From Deltaproteobacteria bacterium (GTDB lineage Bacteria > Desulfobacterota > Desulfobulbia > Desulfobulbales > Desulfurivibrionaceae), in NCBI GenBank assembly GCA_026388695.1, contig JAPLJH010000057.1, positions 1 through 41,476 of the forward strand: a DNA stretch of 41,476 nucleotides, written 5' to 3'. Every line of letters starts with the position of its first letter. Within the stretch, counting starts at the first letter, position 1. Of this stretch, positions 8,841-17,833 are shown one piece after another. The position numbers and the translations under genes are program-made. The notes beneath the pieces are model-generated. The model was not told where the DNA came from. It saw nothing but the letters and a program-made list of their open reading frames with translations, and ran no database searches.

Positions 8841-9797
8841 CTATTCCGTGGCAAAGGAGGCATCCGCGAAAACAGCCGGAAATCGCTCCTGAAAAGCCTT
8901 GGCCAGGGGGATCATTACCTCGCGCATGGAAGGCTCGGCATTCTTGGGAGTGCGCAACCTGAAGATATGCAGCCACTCCAGCAGATTGGCAAAAACGATA
9001 ATCTCGGTCTTGCAGGAGTTGGGCAGCACGGTACGGGCGGCCTGGGGCGACGAGGTGGCCAGGAGCTTGAGATAAATCTTCTCCGTGTCCAGCATGGCCT
9101 TTTCCCAGAGCTTGTATTCCTTGCTCCCCCCACTAAAAAACATCGGGGCTATAAAGGTGACCTCGTTGCCGAACTTGTCATCGGCATAGCGGCAATAGCG
9201 CTGGCTTTCCTGCAAATAGGAACAGGGCCGATGCCGGACGATCTCATGGGTCACGGCTCGGTTGGTGATAATCCGCACCGCCATGTGGCGGTGCTTTGCC
9301 AAAAGATCCGCGGAAAGACCATCGACCTCGTCCAGCGATAGCCCGGTGACTACCACCCCATCCTGGGGGAGCCAGCCGCGTTTCGGCGCCAAATCAAAGA
9401 AGAAGAGCGGATACATTTCGGCAAGATAGCCGGCCATCCCCTTGATCAACTTGACCTTGCCGTAATCGCGGGCCAGTTCCCGAAAGGCCCGGATCGTCCC
9501 GGTGATGAGCAGGACCTTTTTCTCCAGCCGGTCAAACTGGATGTATTTCGGGATCACGCTCAAAAACTGAGCAACCAGAGATTCGCTGTCTATCTCGACC
9601 CGCAGGGTCAGAGCCGCCATCTCCATGACCGAATTGTGGCCATGTTTGACAATCCCCTTGATAAAAGGCTCAGCCGAAGCCTCGGTGATCTTGTCCTCGG
9701 ATTTATAGCACAGACGCCCGCACGCCTCGATGCGCACAGCCAAGCTCTGGTGGTCCAGTTCCTCAAGTATCTGAAACGAAGCCGGTATAACTTTCAT
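8841..9797 (-). CDS. thyX: Flavin-dependent thymidylate synthase, long form
   Basis: 318 residues; common ThyX proteins are about 220-250. It methylates dUMP with methylene-THF and FAD. The ThyX motif RHR-x7-S is intact as [11 protein letters not shown] at 188-198, followed by QRYCRY. The early HxS element is [10 protein letters not shown] (51-60), so about 85 residues are inserted between it and the RHR motif. The C-terminal part ([19 protein letters not shown], then PSMREVM) fits the substrate-binding end of the family. ATG 9797 follows AAGGATAA. It lies 24 bp after nifS and 90 bp before fhs, in a folate-linked setting. Confidence 0.88.
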   Translation of the reverse strand: MKVIPASFQILEELDHQSLAVRIEACGRLCYKSEDKITEASAEPFIKGIVKHGHNSVMEMAALTLRVEIDSESLVAQFLSVIPKYIQFDRLEKKVLLITGTIRAFRELARDYGKVKLIKGMAGYLAEMYPLFFFDLAPKRGWLPQDGVVVTGLSLDEVDGLSADLLAKHRHMAVRIITNRAVTHEIVRHRPCSYLQESQRYCRYADDKFGNEVTFIAPMFFSGGSKEYKLWEKAMLDTEKIYLKLLATSSPQAARTVLPNSCKTEIIVFANLLEWLHIFRLRTPKNAEPSMREVMIPLAKAFQERFPAVFADASFATE

Positions 9798-9821
9798 GGT
9801 GTTATCCTTATCACGTTTCTA

Positions 9822-11036
9822 TTAGGAGCAACTGCACTTGCACTGGCTGCTGCCGGTTTTGCCTTTATGCGCGCTTTGCCAAAACGGCGACATCTCGCGG
9901 AGCTGGGCAATAACCGGAGGCAATTTCTCCAGAACAAAATCAACCTCTGCCTCGGTGTTGTACACACTGAGACTCAGGCGGATCGAGCCGTGCGCCGCGG
10001 TAAAGGGCACGCCCATGGCCCGCATGACATGCGAAGGCTCCAGCGACCCGGAAGTGCAGGCAGAGCCCGAAGAAGCGCAAATCCCGAAGCGGTCGAGATG
10101 CAACAAAATCGCTTCGCCCTCCACATACTCAAAGCTGATATTGGTCGTATTGGGCAAACGCAGGGTCTTGTGCCCATTGAGCAGAGAGCTGGGGATACTG
10201 GCCAGCAAGCCATCCTCAAGCTTGTCCCGCAGAGCCTTCACTCGGGTATTTTCATCCTGCATCTGCTGGGCTGCCATCTCGCAGGCCTTGCCCAGGCCGA
10301 CGATGGCGGCCACGTTTTCCGTGCCGCCCCGGCGACCATGCTCCTGATGCCCGCCGATAATAAAGGGGACAAAAGGCGTACCCTTGCGAACATAGAGAAC
10401 GCCGATACCTTTAGGAGCATGTAATTTATGCCCGGAAAGCGAGAGGAAATCAATCGGTACTTGTGACAGGTTTATGGGAATTTTTCCCACCGCCTGCACC
10501 GCATCGGTGTGAAACAAAATTCCCCGGCTCTTGGCAATCTCGGCCATTTCCTTGATGGGAAAGATGACCCCGGTCTCATTATTTGCCCACATGGCGCTGA
10601 CAATGGCGGTTTCGTCAGTGAGGCTCTCTTCGTAGAGCTTGAGATCGAGGGTGCCGTCGCTGTTCACCGGCAACTGGGTGATCCGGTGCTTGTGGCCGGT
10701 GAGTTTATCCAGGCTCTCGCAGAGGTTTTTCACCGCCGGATGTTCGACCCTGGTGGTGACGATGTGCCGCTTTTCAGGGAATGACTGCAAGGCAGAGAGA
10801 ATGGCGGTGGAGTCAGACTCCGTGCCGCAACTGGTAAAGATCAACTCGTCGGGCCGGGCACCAAGGAGCGCAGCGATCTTGCCCCGAGCCTCCTCCACGG
10901 CCCTACCCACCTGACCGCCAAAGGTGTGCATACTGGAGGGGTTGCCGTACAGGTCGGAGTAATAGGGAAGCATGACCTCGACCACCTCCGGGGCAACCCG
11001 GGTGGTGGCGTTATTGTCCATATAGACCGTGTTCAC
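9822..11036 (-). CDS. nifS: Cysteine desulfurase NifS
   Basis: 404 residues, pyridoxal-phosphate enzyme that supplies sulfur for Fe-S clusters. It starts MDNNATT after a short MNTVY leader; the PLP lysine is in SGHKLHAPKG (~203) and the catalytic loop cysteine in ASSGSACTSG (~323). I chose GTG 11036 as start because AGGAGG sits 7 bases upstream and the GTG shares its first base with the nifU stop (TAG/GTG), a coupled junction; ATG 11021 is the alternative. The extreme C-terminus is a CKCSCS tail, unusual for NifS and possibly metal binding. It works with NifU, encoded immediately upstream. No nifHDK genes are present here. Confidence 0.95.
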   Translation of the reverse strand: MNTVYMDNNATTRVAPEVVEVMLPYYSDLYGNPSSMHTFGGQVGRAVEEARGKIAALLGARPDELIFTSCGTESDSTAILSALQSFPEKRHIVTTRVEHPAVKNLCESLDKLTGHKHRITQLPVNSDGTLDLKLYEESLTDETAIVSAMWANNETGVIFPIKEMAEIAKSRGILFHTDAVQAVGKIPINLSQVPIDFLSLSGHKLHAPKGIGVLYVRKGTPFVPFIIGGHQEHGRRGGTENVAAIVGLGKACEMAAQQMQDENTRVKALRDKLEDGLLASIPSSLLNGHKTLRLPNTTNISFEYVEGEAILLHLDRFGICASSGSACTSGSLEPSHVMRAMGVPFTAAHGSIRLSLSVYNTEAEVDFVLEKLPPVIAQLREMSPFWQSAHKGKTGSSQCKCSCS

Positions 11037-11869
11037 TATTTCCCCTCCTCAACGATCAGGGTGTCCAGCACCTGTTCGCGCAGTTTCTTTTCCACATATT
11101 CCTTCAGGGTGGTCTGTGATTTCTTGCAAGAGCCGCAAGCCCCGCGCAGGGAAACAATGACGAAATCGCCATCCACATCGATCAGCTCGATATCGCCGCC
11201 ATCCTTGCGCAGGGTGGGCCGCACCTCCCGCTCGAGAACCTCCTCGATGAGTTTGATCTTCTGGATATTGGTCAAGCGGGTCGGGCGCTTGTCCGGGATG
11301 ATCTGCTGCACCTCGTGCCGGGCCTCGCGCAAAAGCTCCTCCAGACGGTCATGGCACTTGCCGCAGCCGCCGCCGGCCTTGGTAAAATTGGTGATTTCCT
11401 CCACCGAGCGCAGATTGCTCTCAGCAATGGCCCGCTTCACCTCAAGATCGGTGACCCCGAAGCATTCGCAAACCACCTCTCCTTCCGCCATGGGCAGGGG
11501 AATACCGCGATAATAAGCGATTGCCGCCTCCAGCGCCTCACGGCCCATGACCGAGCAGTGCATCTTCTCTTTAGGCAGACCGCCAAGATACTCGGCGATA
11601 TCCTCGTTGGTAATCTTCTCCGCCTCCACAAGGGGAATGCCCTTGATCATCTCGGTGAGGGCAGAAGATGAGGCAATGGCGCTGGCACAGCCAAAGGTTT
11701 TGAACTTGGCGTCGACAATCCGCTCGGTCTCGTCCAGTTTAAAATAGAGGGTCAGGGCATCGCCGCAGGCAAGGGAACCGACCTCGCCGATCCCGTCCGC
11801 ATTCTCAATCTCACCCACATTCCGGGGATTCATGAAATGATCCCGAACCTTGTCCGTATATTCCCACAT
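11036..11869 (-). CDS. nifU: Fe-S cluster scaffold protein NifU, three-domain form
   Basis: 277 residues. Domains in order: IscU-like scaffold with C35, C61 and C105; a BFD-like 2Fe-2S domain with C134, C136, C169 and C172; and a C-terminal Nfu domain with C245-x2-C248. All expected cluster ligands are present. The start at ATG 11869 (MWEYTDKVRDHFMNPRN) is supported by GGAG upstream and by the usual IscU beginning; an upstream in-frame extension of 41 codons has no similarity and is rejected. The stop overlaps the nifS GTG by one base. It is the first gene of nifU-nifS-thyX-fhs. In non-diazotrophic anaerobes this pair serves general Fe-S assembly, so nitrogen fixation should not be inferred. 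Confidence 0.95.
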   Translation of the reverse strand: MWEYTDKVRDHFMNPRNVGEIENADGIGEVGSLACGDALTLYFKLDETERIVDAKFKTFGCASAIASSSALTEMIKGIPLVEAEKITNEDIAEYLGGLPKEKMHCSVMGREALEAAIAYYRGIPLPMAEGEVVCECFGVTDLEVKRAIAESNLRSVEEITNFTKAGGGCGKCHDRLEELLREARHEVQQIIPDKRPTRLTNIQKIKLIEEVLEREVRPTLRKDGGDIELIDVDGDFVIVSLRGACGSCKKSQTTLKEYVEKKLREQVLDTLIVEEGK

Positions 11870-12081
11870 AGTATTTCTCCCAGCAATCAAAGCAAAAGAG
11901 GCAGATCGTGCATCGGCCAAACTTCCCACACACACGCGCCATCCAAGTTCATCGTTATCCAGCAGAACAAACTCCGCAAGCAATGTGCTCACTGGTCCGT
12001 TACGGAACTCAACAATTTAGTTTTTCAGGGTTCAAAAAGCAAGAATAATCCGTGATCTACTGCCTGGGGCCTTTCACCGCC

Positions 12082-13926
12082 TTACGAGTCCGAGCCATCC
12101 CCGTCATGCAGATGCTGCCAGATCTGGGCAGCCAGGAATGGACCTATGCCCGACACTACAGCAAGCTCCGCCACGCTTGCCTGAGCAATACGCTGCATGC
12201 TGCCAAGCTCCCGCAGCAGCAATTCCTTACGCGCCTTGCCAACGCCGGGAATCTGCTCCAGAGATGAGGTCAGGCTCTCTTTTGCCCGCAATTTCCGGTG
12301 CAAGGTGATGCCATACCGATGCGCCTCGTCCCTGATCCGCATGAGATAGAGGAGAACCGAGGAATGCCGGTCCAAAATGATCGGATTTTTCCGCCCTGGC
12401 CGGTAGAGCTTCTCACCCTCCCCTGCCTTCTCCTTGGCAATGCCCGCAAGCTCAACCCCGCCGGGAATGCCCAGCTCGGCCAAAGCATGCATGGCCACAC
12501 CGAGCTGGCCCTTACCACCATCAACCAACAAAAGGTCGGGCATGTCATTTTCCGCCAGCCCCCGTGCAAAACGCCGGGCCAACACCTCTCCCATCATGGC
12601 GTAATCGTCCGGCCCTTCCACCGTATGGATTCCATAATGCCGGTAATGATCCTTCGCCTTTTCTCCTGCGATAAAACAGACCAAGGAACCCACGGCCTGT
12701 TTACCGCCCAGATTGGAGATATCCAGACACTCGATCCGCTCCGGAAGCCGTGACAAACCAAGCGCCTTTTGCAGCCCCTCGGCCAAAACCTGCCAGGTGC
12801 CTTGCCGCGTTTTTCTTGCAACCAAAACCTGCTGGGCATTGGTGTCGGCCATCTCCAACAACCGCACCCTGTCCCCCCGCTGCGGGCAGGCAATGGTCAC
12901 GGTGCCGCCCCTCTGTTCGCTTAGCCATTCCGCTAGCAACGGATCATCGATTCCCGCAAAGGGCAGCAAAATCTCCTGGGGAAGAAACTGCCCCTCCTCG
13001 CCGTAAAACCGGGAGAGCACCTCGGTAAGCACTTCCGGGTCGGAACCCACCGGATCAGCAAGAAAGAATGCCTGCTGACCGCTGATCGCCCCCTTGCGGA
13101 TAAACAACAGGGCCACGGCCACCGAATCCCCTTGGCGGGCAAAGCCCAACACATCCTGATCCCTGCCGTGCGCCGCCACCACCTGCTGCTTTTCCAGGGT
13201 CTTGTTCAGGGAATTGATCCGGTCCCGCAGCTCCGCCGCCGCCTCAAAATCCAGGGCTGCCGCAGCCAGCTCCATCTTTCGGGACAGTTCCTTGACCAGT
13301 TGCTGGTTTTTCCCCTCCAGCACCAGCACGACATTACGCACCAACTCCTGGTACTCATCACAGCCCACCTTACCCGCACAGGGGGCCAGACAGCGGCCCA
13401 TCTGGTGATTCAGGCAGGGCCTAGCCTTGGGCTTGAGGTTCTTTTCCTTGCAGCGGCGCAGGGGGAAAAGCGAGTTGAGATAGCGGATGGTTTCCCACAT
13501 GGCCGAGGGAGAAGAAAAGGGGCCGAAATACCGGGCACCGTCCTTGATCCGTCGCCGGGTCATCACCAACCTGGGCCACTCCTCCTGCACCGTCACCTTA
13601 AGCAGCGGATAACTCTTATCGTCGCGGAGGATGACATTGTACTTGGGCCGATGCTGCTTGATCAGCGAGGACTCAAGGATGAGGGCCTCTTTTTCCGTAT
13701 TGGTAACAATGGTCTCGATCTCGCGCACCTGGGAGAGCAGCATCGCGGTTTTGCCGTGCTCGGCCTGATCGATGCGGGCATAGGAGGACAGCCGCTTGCG
13801 CAGCTCCCTGGCCTTGCCGACATAGAGCACCTCGCCTGCCCGGTTTTTCATCAGATAGACGCCGGGCTTCAAAGGAACGGTTGGGAGAAATTCTTTGAAA
13901 TCAAATGGGGGCATGGTTACCATCAT
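12082..13926 (-). CDS. uvrC: Excinuclease ABC subunit C
   Basis: 614 residues, normal length. UvrC makes the dual incisions in nucleotide excision repair. Visible are the GIY-YIG domain (PGVYLMKNRAGEVLYVGKA, ~20-38), a zinc/Fe-S type cysteine group CKEKN...CLNHQMGRCLAPCAG, a UVR segment around 205-240, the RNase H-like nuclease domain with LLLVDGGKGQL, and the C-terminal helix-hairpin-helix pair (IPGVGKARKELL, VSGIGPFLAAQIW). The start is uncertain: Met codons occur at residues 1, 2 and 5 and none has a clear ribosome site; MPPFDFKEFL may be the true start. A good -35 (TTGACA, minus strand, near 13990) lies upstream with only a weak -10. Confidence 0.95.
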   Translation of the reverse strand: MMVTMPPFDFKEFLPTVPLKPGVYLMKNRAGEVLYVGKARELRKRLSSYARIDQAEHGKTAMLLSQVREIETIVTNTEKEALILESSLIKQHRPKYNVILRDDKSYPLLKVTVQEEWPRLVMTRRRIKDGARYFGPFSSPSAMWETIRYLNSLFPLRRCKEKNLKPKARPCLNHQMGRCLAPCAGKVGCDEYQELVRNVVLVLEGKNQQLVKELSRKMELAAAALDFEAAAELRDRINSLNKTLEKQQVVAAHGRDQDVLGFARQGDSVAVALLFIRKGAISGQQAFFLADPVGSDPEVLTEVLSRFYGEEGQFLPQEILLPFAGIDDPLLAEWLSEQRGGTVTIACPQRGDRVRLLEMADTNAQQVLVARKTRQGTWQVLAEGLQKALGLSRLPERIECLDISNLGGKQAVGSLVCFIAGEKAKDHYRHYGIHTVEGPDDYAMMGEVLARRFARGLAENDMPDLLLVDGGKGQLGVAMHALAELGIPGGVELAGIAKEKAGEGEKLYRPGRKNPIILDRHSSVLLYLMRIRDEAHRYGITLHRKLRAKESLTSSLEQIPGVGKARKELLLRELGSMQRIAQASVAELAVVSGIGPFLAAQIWQHLHDGDGSDS

Positions 13927-14050
13927 CTAGCGCTGTTTATCGATTGTAAGAGCTTTGCGATATGACTACCCCTCCTGGATTTTTTTGTCAAACACGGCGT
14001 TTCTCCTTCTGGAGGGGACATCTATTTTTATTTGCCTAACACAAAATACT

Positions 14051-14079
14051 TTGACAATCGCAGATTATTTCTCTACACC
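14051..14079 (+). promoter_or_regulatory. Candidate sigma-70 promoter for the membrane protein gene
   Basis: TTGACA (14051-14056), 17-bp spacer, TACACC (14074-14079), about 80 bp upstream of the plus-strand gene at 14161. The -35 is consensus but the -10 is weak. Confidence 0.35.
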
Positions 14080-14160
14080 CTTTGCATACTGCTTTCCAGG
14101 TTATGAAAAGAAGCTCAAGGACATGCACCACTGAGACACGAAAAGTCGCAAAAAGGGATC

Positions 14161-15003
14161 ATGGACAACAAACGAGAAAGGCCGTCTGCGCCAGGCGAGA
14201 GGGATACGGGAGGAAATGAATTGGGTATAATGGGCGCCTCGTTGCAAATACCTTTAGTAGGTCCGACTTCTTTGTCGCCCTTTAAGGAAGCATTATGCGT
14301 TGCCGCGATCTGGTTGTTTATTGCCGGAATCCCGCTTTCCTTTTTCTACAACATCTTACTGTGGCCCTTTGTTTCTGGAGGGGAAATCTTTCTAAGAGGC
14401 TGGCTGCGCAAGAAATATAGTATTGCCTTTTTGCCCAGACGTTTTTTGAATTGGCTGTACGCCACCCGGGTTTGGGACATGTTCGTCCTGCGTTCAGAGG
14501 GTAACCCGAAAGCAAAATCCCTTAAAGATAGGGCCATGGTCTGCTTCTATCTCGGCATTCTGTTTTTTTACATCCCTCATATTTCCTCCTCTGCGGCTGT
14601 TGATCTGGATGAAATGCGAAAGGTCACCGGCTCCATCGAGAGCTTTCAAGTAATTACTGCACGATATTCATGCGGCGACTCACTTACTCTTCGTTTGGAA
14701 GACGGCAGGATTGAATCATTCTGGTGCTACACAAGCGAAGAGGACTATCTCTCCCGGATCAAGGGACAGGAGGTGACTGTTTGGCTTAAACACAATAGGG
14801 ACGCTGTCAATCCGGCTTGCCGGAAACGTGAAAGAGTTGGGCAAATAATACATGAATCCCACGTTGTTGGCTTGCCTTACAGTAAGGAGCGCCATGAAAC
14901 AATAAATCGAGTTCTCATGAATATATCGAAGGTGTTTTTTTGTCTTGGCCTGTTTTGCTATCTGCGCCTCTGGCAAATCAACCGGAGGATAAGGGCAAAA
15001 TAA
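14161..15003 (+). CDS. Membrane protein of unknown function
   Basis: 280 residues; I do not recognise the family. A hydrophilic N-terminus of ~43 residues is followed by a hydrophobic segment (~44-71, LFIAGIPLSFFYNILLW), a basic loop rich in Arg/Lys/Trp, a second membrane segment (~124-146, CFYLGILFFYIPHI), then a soluble region (~147-250) beginning with DLDEMRKVTG. That region is predicted beta-rich and contains three Cys. A last membrane segment (~257-273, VFFCLGLFCYLRLW) and a basic tail follow. It stands alone on the plus strand between uvrC and the hybrid kinase and is closed by its own hairpin. The ATG has only a weak GGGA-type ribosome site. Hypothetical, but length and composition support a real gene. 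Confidence 0.7.
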   Translation: MDNKRERPSAPGERDTGGNELGIMGASLQIPLVGPTSLSPFKEALCVAAIWLFIAGIPLSFFYNILLWPFVSGGEIFLRGWLRKKYSIAFLPRRFLNWLYATRVWDMFVLRSEGNPKAKSLKDRAMVCFYLGILFFYIPHISSSAAVDLDEMRKVTGSIESFQVITARYSCGDSLTLRLEDGRIESFWCYTSEEDYLSRIKGQEVTVWLKHNRDAVNPACRKRERVGQIIHESHVVGLPYSKERHETINRVLMNISKVFFCLGLFCYLRLWQINRRIRAK

Positions 15004-15016
15004 ATTACCACAGCAC

Positions 15017-15120
15017 ACAAAAAAGCCCCCGACACCTTTCGGCACCGGGGGCTTTTCATAACCAGAGAAAACGCAGTACGACTTATCTCTTCTCGTCCTC
15101 GCTCAAACCTTTCACAATAA
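15017..15120. repeat. Direct repeat copy A: ferredoxin 3' end plus terminator
   Basis: This 104-bp segment matches 17731-17833 at roughly 88% by eye. It contains the hairpin and the last 11 codons plus stop of a ferredoxin-like gene. The hairpin differs from the other copy by paired changes (GCCCCCG/CGGGGGC here, GCCCTCG/CGAGGGC there), so the stem is preserved. Confidence 0.85.
15020..15056. terminator. Bidirectional terminator between the membrane protein and the hybrid kinase
   Basis: Stem AAGCCCCCG...CGGGGGCTT with T-runs on both strands: TTTT after the plus-strand gene ending at 15003, and six T for minus-strand transcripts of the kinase. On the minus strand the inner part can also pair (GUGCC, GAAA loop, GGUGU). 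Confidence 0.88.
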
Positions 15121-15121
15121 C
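15083..15121 (-). pseudogene. Remnant of a second psrB-like ferredoxin gene (last codons only)
   Basis: Reading the minus strand just past the kinase stop gives VIVKGLSEDEKR-stop, nearly identical to the C-terminus MIVKGLSEDEKE-stop of the ferredoxin at 17796. It has no start and no upstream homology. It appears to be the tail of a lost paralogue or a recombination footprint. Confidence 0.7.
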
Positions 15122-15129
15122 CAGCCGAA

Positions 15130-17505
15130 TCAGCCCCCCTTTCCATCATCCAGCACCTGCCTAACCAGCCGGGCCAGCTCATCACCTTGTAACGGTTTAT
15201 AGGCGTATCTCTTTATGCCGATCTCCATTGCCTTTTCCTCACTCAAAATAGCGCTGTAACCGGTACAAAGGATAATCGGCAAATCGGGCCGGCTGGACAA
15301 AATCTCCTTGGCCAACTCGGAGCCGGGCATGAAAGGCATGGACTGATCGGTGACGATCAAATCAAAGCCACTTGGGTTTTCCCGCACCATGGTCAGCGCC
15401 TTCGCGCTGTTGTTGCTCGTGGTGACCGCATACCCCAATCGCCCCAGCCACTGACTCACCATTTCGGTGATGGCCGGCTCATCATCCACCACCAGAATGC
15501 GCTCTGTTCCCGGCGGACAAAAACGTTCCTCTTCTTCGACTTTTCCCATAACAGGCTGCTCTATGGCCGGGAGAAAGACCTCAAAAGAGGAGCCTTTCCC
15601 CTCTTGACTGGTGAGGCGCATCAACCCGCCATGACTGCGCAAGATGCCATGCACCACCGCCAACCCCATGCCGGAACCCTTACCCACACCCTTGGTCGTG
15701 AAGTAGGGTTCAAAGATCCGGTTCTGGATATCCAGGCTCATGCCGCATCCGCTGTCGGCCACGATCAACCGAACATAGCGTCCCTCGCCGCCTCCAAGCC
15801 CGGCGGCCTCTTCCCTTCCCAACTGCACATAATCAAGGGTAATCGAGAGGATGCCGCCTTGTTCTTCCATGGCATGGAAGGCATTGGTGCAGAGATTGAT
15901 GATTACCTGGTGCAACTGGCTCTGATCGCCGAGCACCGTACTGTCTACGGCGCTGATCCGCTCTTTAATGACAATGGTGGAAGGGATAGAGGCTCGCACC
16001 ATCTTGAGTGTTTCTTTAAGAAATGGGGCCATCAAAAGCGGCTTTTTTGTCCTTTCAGCCTTGCGGCTAAAATCCAGGATCTGCCTGACCAACTCCTTGG
16101 CGCGGATGCTGGCCTTGATGATCTCTCCAAGCTTACTGCGTCGCGGGTCTGTTTCGAGGGTTTCTCTCAAGGTCAGTTCGGCGTAGCCCAAAATAACGGC
16201 CAAGATGTTATTGAAATCGTGGGCAATCCCGCCAGCCAAGGTGCCAATGGCCTCCATTTTTTGGGACTGGCGAAGCTGAGACTCAAGCTTGGTTTTTTCC
16301 TCCTCGGCGCGGATACGTTCGGTGATATCGCGAGCAAGTCCACAGACATAGCTGATGCCATTATAGGCGACACTGCTGATGCTGACCTCCACCGGAAATT
16401 CCGTACCGTTTTTAGCGCGGTGCACTGTTTCAATGGTCCGAGCACCATGTGTCATAAGGTATTGCCAATGCTCCGGCCATTTTTCTGCGGGCGATAAAGG
16501 ATCGATATCGAACACCCGCATGGAAAGAAACTCTTCACGGGTATAGCCAAGACGGCGACAGGCACCATCGTTGACAAAACGGATGGCGGCATTTTCGTCC
16601 GCCAGAAAGACCCCTTCATTGGCAGCATTGATGGAGTACAGCATGAGATAGAGCTGTTCCTCCATTTTCTTGCGCTCGGTAATGTCAATAACATTCCAGA
16701 GTACGCCCGATTCACCGCTGGGCAGTTGCATCTTAACCCCGGCAAAGAAACACCAGAAAACCGAGCCGTCCTTGCGGCGCCACGGATAATCAGCGCTGGC
16801 AATAGGAAACCCTGCCTTGGCCTCCTGGAAGCGGGGAGCCCAGGCCTCATAATGCTGCTGATCAACATGCAAAACCCGGGCACTCTGCCCCACCAGCTCT
16901 TCACGGCTGTAGCCAAACAGGTTACAGAACTGGCGATTGACCTGCAAGATTTGCCGGGTGGAAGAAACGACCAGCATGCCAGAGCCGTTTACCTCAAAGA
17001 GGGTCTGCATGTGGCTACGTTCGGTGGCGAGCTCCGCTTCCGTCTGTTTTTTATCGCTGATGTCAGTCAGGCTCCATACCACCCCCATGTTGCCATCGGG
17101 TAACATCAAGGCCCCTCCGGAAATGACAGCCCAGAAGGTACTGCCATCCTTGCGACGGTACTGGTATTCAATCTGCACCAGCGGGCCTTCGTTGCGGGCA
17201 TTGTCAAACCACTGCCTGAACCGCTCGAACTGTGCCCGATCAAGGTGGAAAATCTCGGCGCTTTGGCCTATCAGCTCATCCCGGCTGTAACCGTACATTT
17301 CACACAGTCGCCGATTCACTTCAATAATTTGGCGCTCTGGCGAGACGATCACAATACCGGCTGTTGTGCGTTCCAGCAGGTCATGCCAGAAATTAATCTG
17401 GTTTTGCAGCCTGGCGGTTGATCGACGGAGGATCAGCATCATCCCGCTCAGAACAATAATGACAACTGCACAAGCAACAATGATCACCGGGACACCGCTA
17501 GCCAT
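15130..17505 (-). CDS. Hybrid sensor histidine kinase: TM, three PAS, HisKA, HATPase, receiver
   Basis: 791 residues. One N-terminal membrane anchor (~5-27, [20 protein letters not shown]) has no sizeable periplasmic loop, so sensing is cytoplasmic. Three PAS/PAC units follow (~38-155, 160-275, 285-405), the first two close in sequence (both with [13 protein letters not shown]-like or [13 protein letters not shown] motifs). The H-box is [17 protein letters not shown] (His ~425), then N-box [10 protein letters not shown] and G-boxes DSGCGM and [11 protein letters not shown]. The C-terminal receiver has the acceptor Asp in IVTDQSMPF (~717). ATG 17505 has GGAG upstream. It is monocistronic, with no output regulator next to it, and is bracketed by two copies of a ferredoxin-tail/terminator repeat. 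The signal is unknown; PAS domains in this setting often sense redox state. Confidence 0.93.
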   Translation of the reverse strand: MASGVPVIIVACAVVIIVLSGMMLILRRSTARLQNQINFWHDLLERTTAGIVIVSPERQIIEVNRRLCEMYGYSRDELIGQSAEIFHLDRAQFERFRQWFDNARNEGPLVQIEYQYRRKDGSTFWAVISGGALMLPDGNMGVVWSLTDISDKKQTEAELATERSHMQTLFEVNGSGMLVVSSTRQILQVNRQFCNLFGYSREELVGQSARVLHVDQQHYEAWAPRFQEAKAGFPIASADYPWRRKDGSVFWCFFAGVKMQLPSGESGVLWNVIDITERKKMEEQLYLMLYSINAANEGVFLADENAAIRFVNDGACRRLGYTREEFLSMRVFDIDPLSPAEKWPEHWQYLMTHGARTIETVHRAKNGTEFPVEVSISSVAYNGISYVCGLARDITERIRAEEEKTKLESQLRQSQKMEAIGTLAGGIAHDFNNILAVILGYAELTLRETLETDPRRSKLGEIIKASIRAKELVRQILDFSRKAERTKKPLLMAPFLKETLKMVRASIPSTIVIKERISAVDSTVLGDQSQLHQVIINLCTNAFHAMEEQGGILSITLDYVQLGREEAAGLGGGEGRYVRLIVADSGCGMSLDIQNRIFEPYFTTKGVGKGSGMGLAVVHGILRSHGGLMRLTSQEGKGSSFEVFLPAIEQPVMGKVEEEERFCPPGTERILVVDDEPAITEMVSQWLGRLGYAVTTSNNSAKALTMVRENPSGFDLIVTDQSMPFMPGSELAKEILSSRPDLPIILCTGYSAILSEEKAMEIGIKRYAYKPLQGDELARLVRQVLDDGKGG

Positions 17506-17730
17506 TGTCTTCTCCTGTACTCGTCCATGACAACCGATTTAGAAGATTGAGAGCTAAAACGCCAATCTCTCAGAGAAACAAACTCTGTCCTACATAAACA
17601 TCCCATGCGCCAAATATAAATGTCAACGCCTAACCATCTGACATCCATAAAGAAAAAGACCTCGCCGCGAATCCAGCAGACCACTCACAGCGAGGTCTTG
17701 AAAAGGCAGTTCCTCGTACACGAAATGCAA
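17506..17730. other. Intergenic region upstream of the hybrid kinase
   Basis: No gene is seen. On the minus strand a TTGACA occurs at 17626-17621, but no -10 at good spacing. It also holds a second terminator-like hairpin (listed separately). Confidence 0.4.
17651..17699 (-). terminator. Second, tandem terminator after the ferredoxin operon
   Basis: Perfect 10-bp arms AAGACCTCGC (17656-17665) and GCGAGGTCTT (17690-17699) with a 24-nt loop, followed on the minus strand by TTTTTCTTT. It lies about 40 bp beyond the first terminator. Confidence 0.65.
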
Positions 17731-17833
17731 ACAAAAAAAGCCCTCGACACCTTTCGGCACCGAGGGCTTTTCGCAACCAGAAAAAGGAGTACGACTTATT
17801 CCTTCTCGTCCTCGCTTAAGCCTTTAACAATCA
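17731..17833. repeat. Direct repeat copy B: ferredoxin 3' end plus terminator
   Basis: The functional copy, containing the last ~12 codons of the ferredoxin gene and its terminator. It is the counterpart of 15017-15120; 2.6 kb of unrelated sequence with the hybrid kinase lies between the copies. Confidence 0.85.
17736..17771 (-). terminator. Rho-independent terminator of the torD-molybdoenzyme-ferredoxin operon
   Basis: Stem AAGCCCTCG...CGAGGGCTT with a run of seven T on the minus strand, about 25 bp after the ferredoxin stop. The loop can extend the stem with G-U pairs around a GAAA tetraloop. Confidence 0.92.

Noticed and set aside
8752-8976. N-terminal extension of fhs
   Set aside because: Overlaps thyX, no similarity, and a good ribosome site sits at the shorter start 8751.
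9822-11869. nifU/nifS as evidence for nitrogen fixation
   Set aside because: No nifHDK, nifB or other nif genes are present; this pair is common for general Fe-S assembly in anaerobes.
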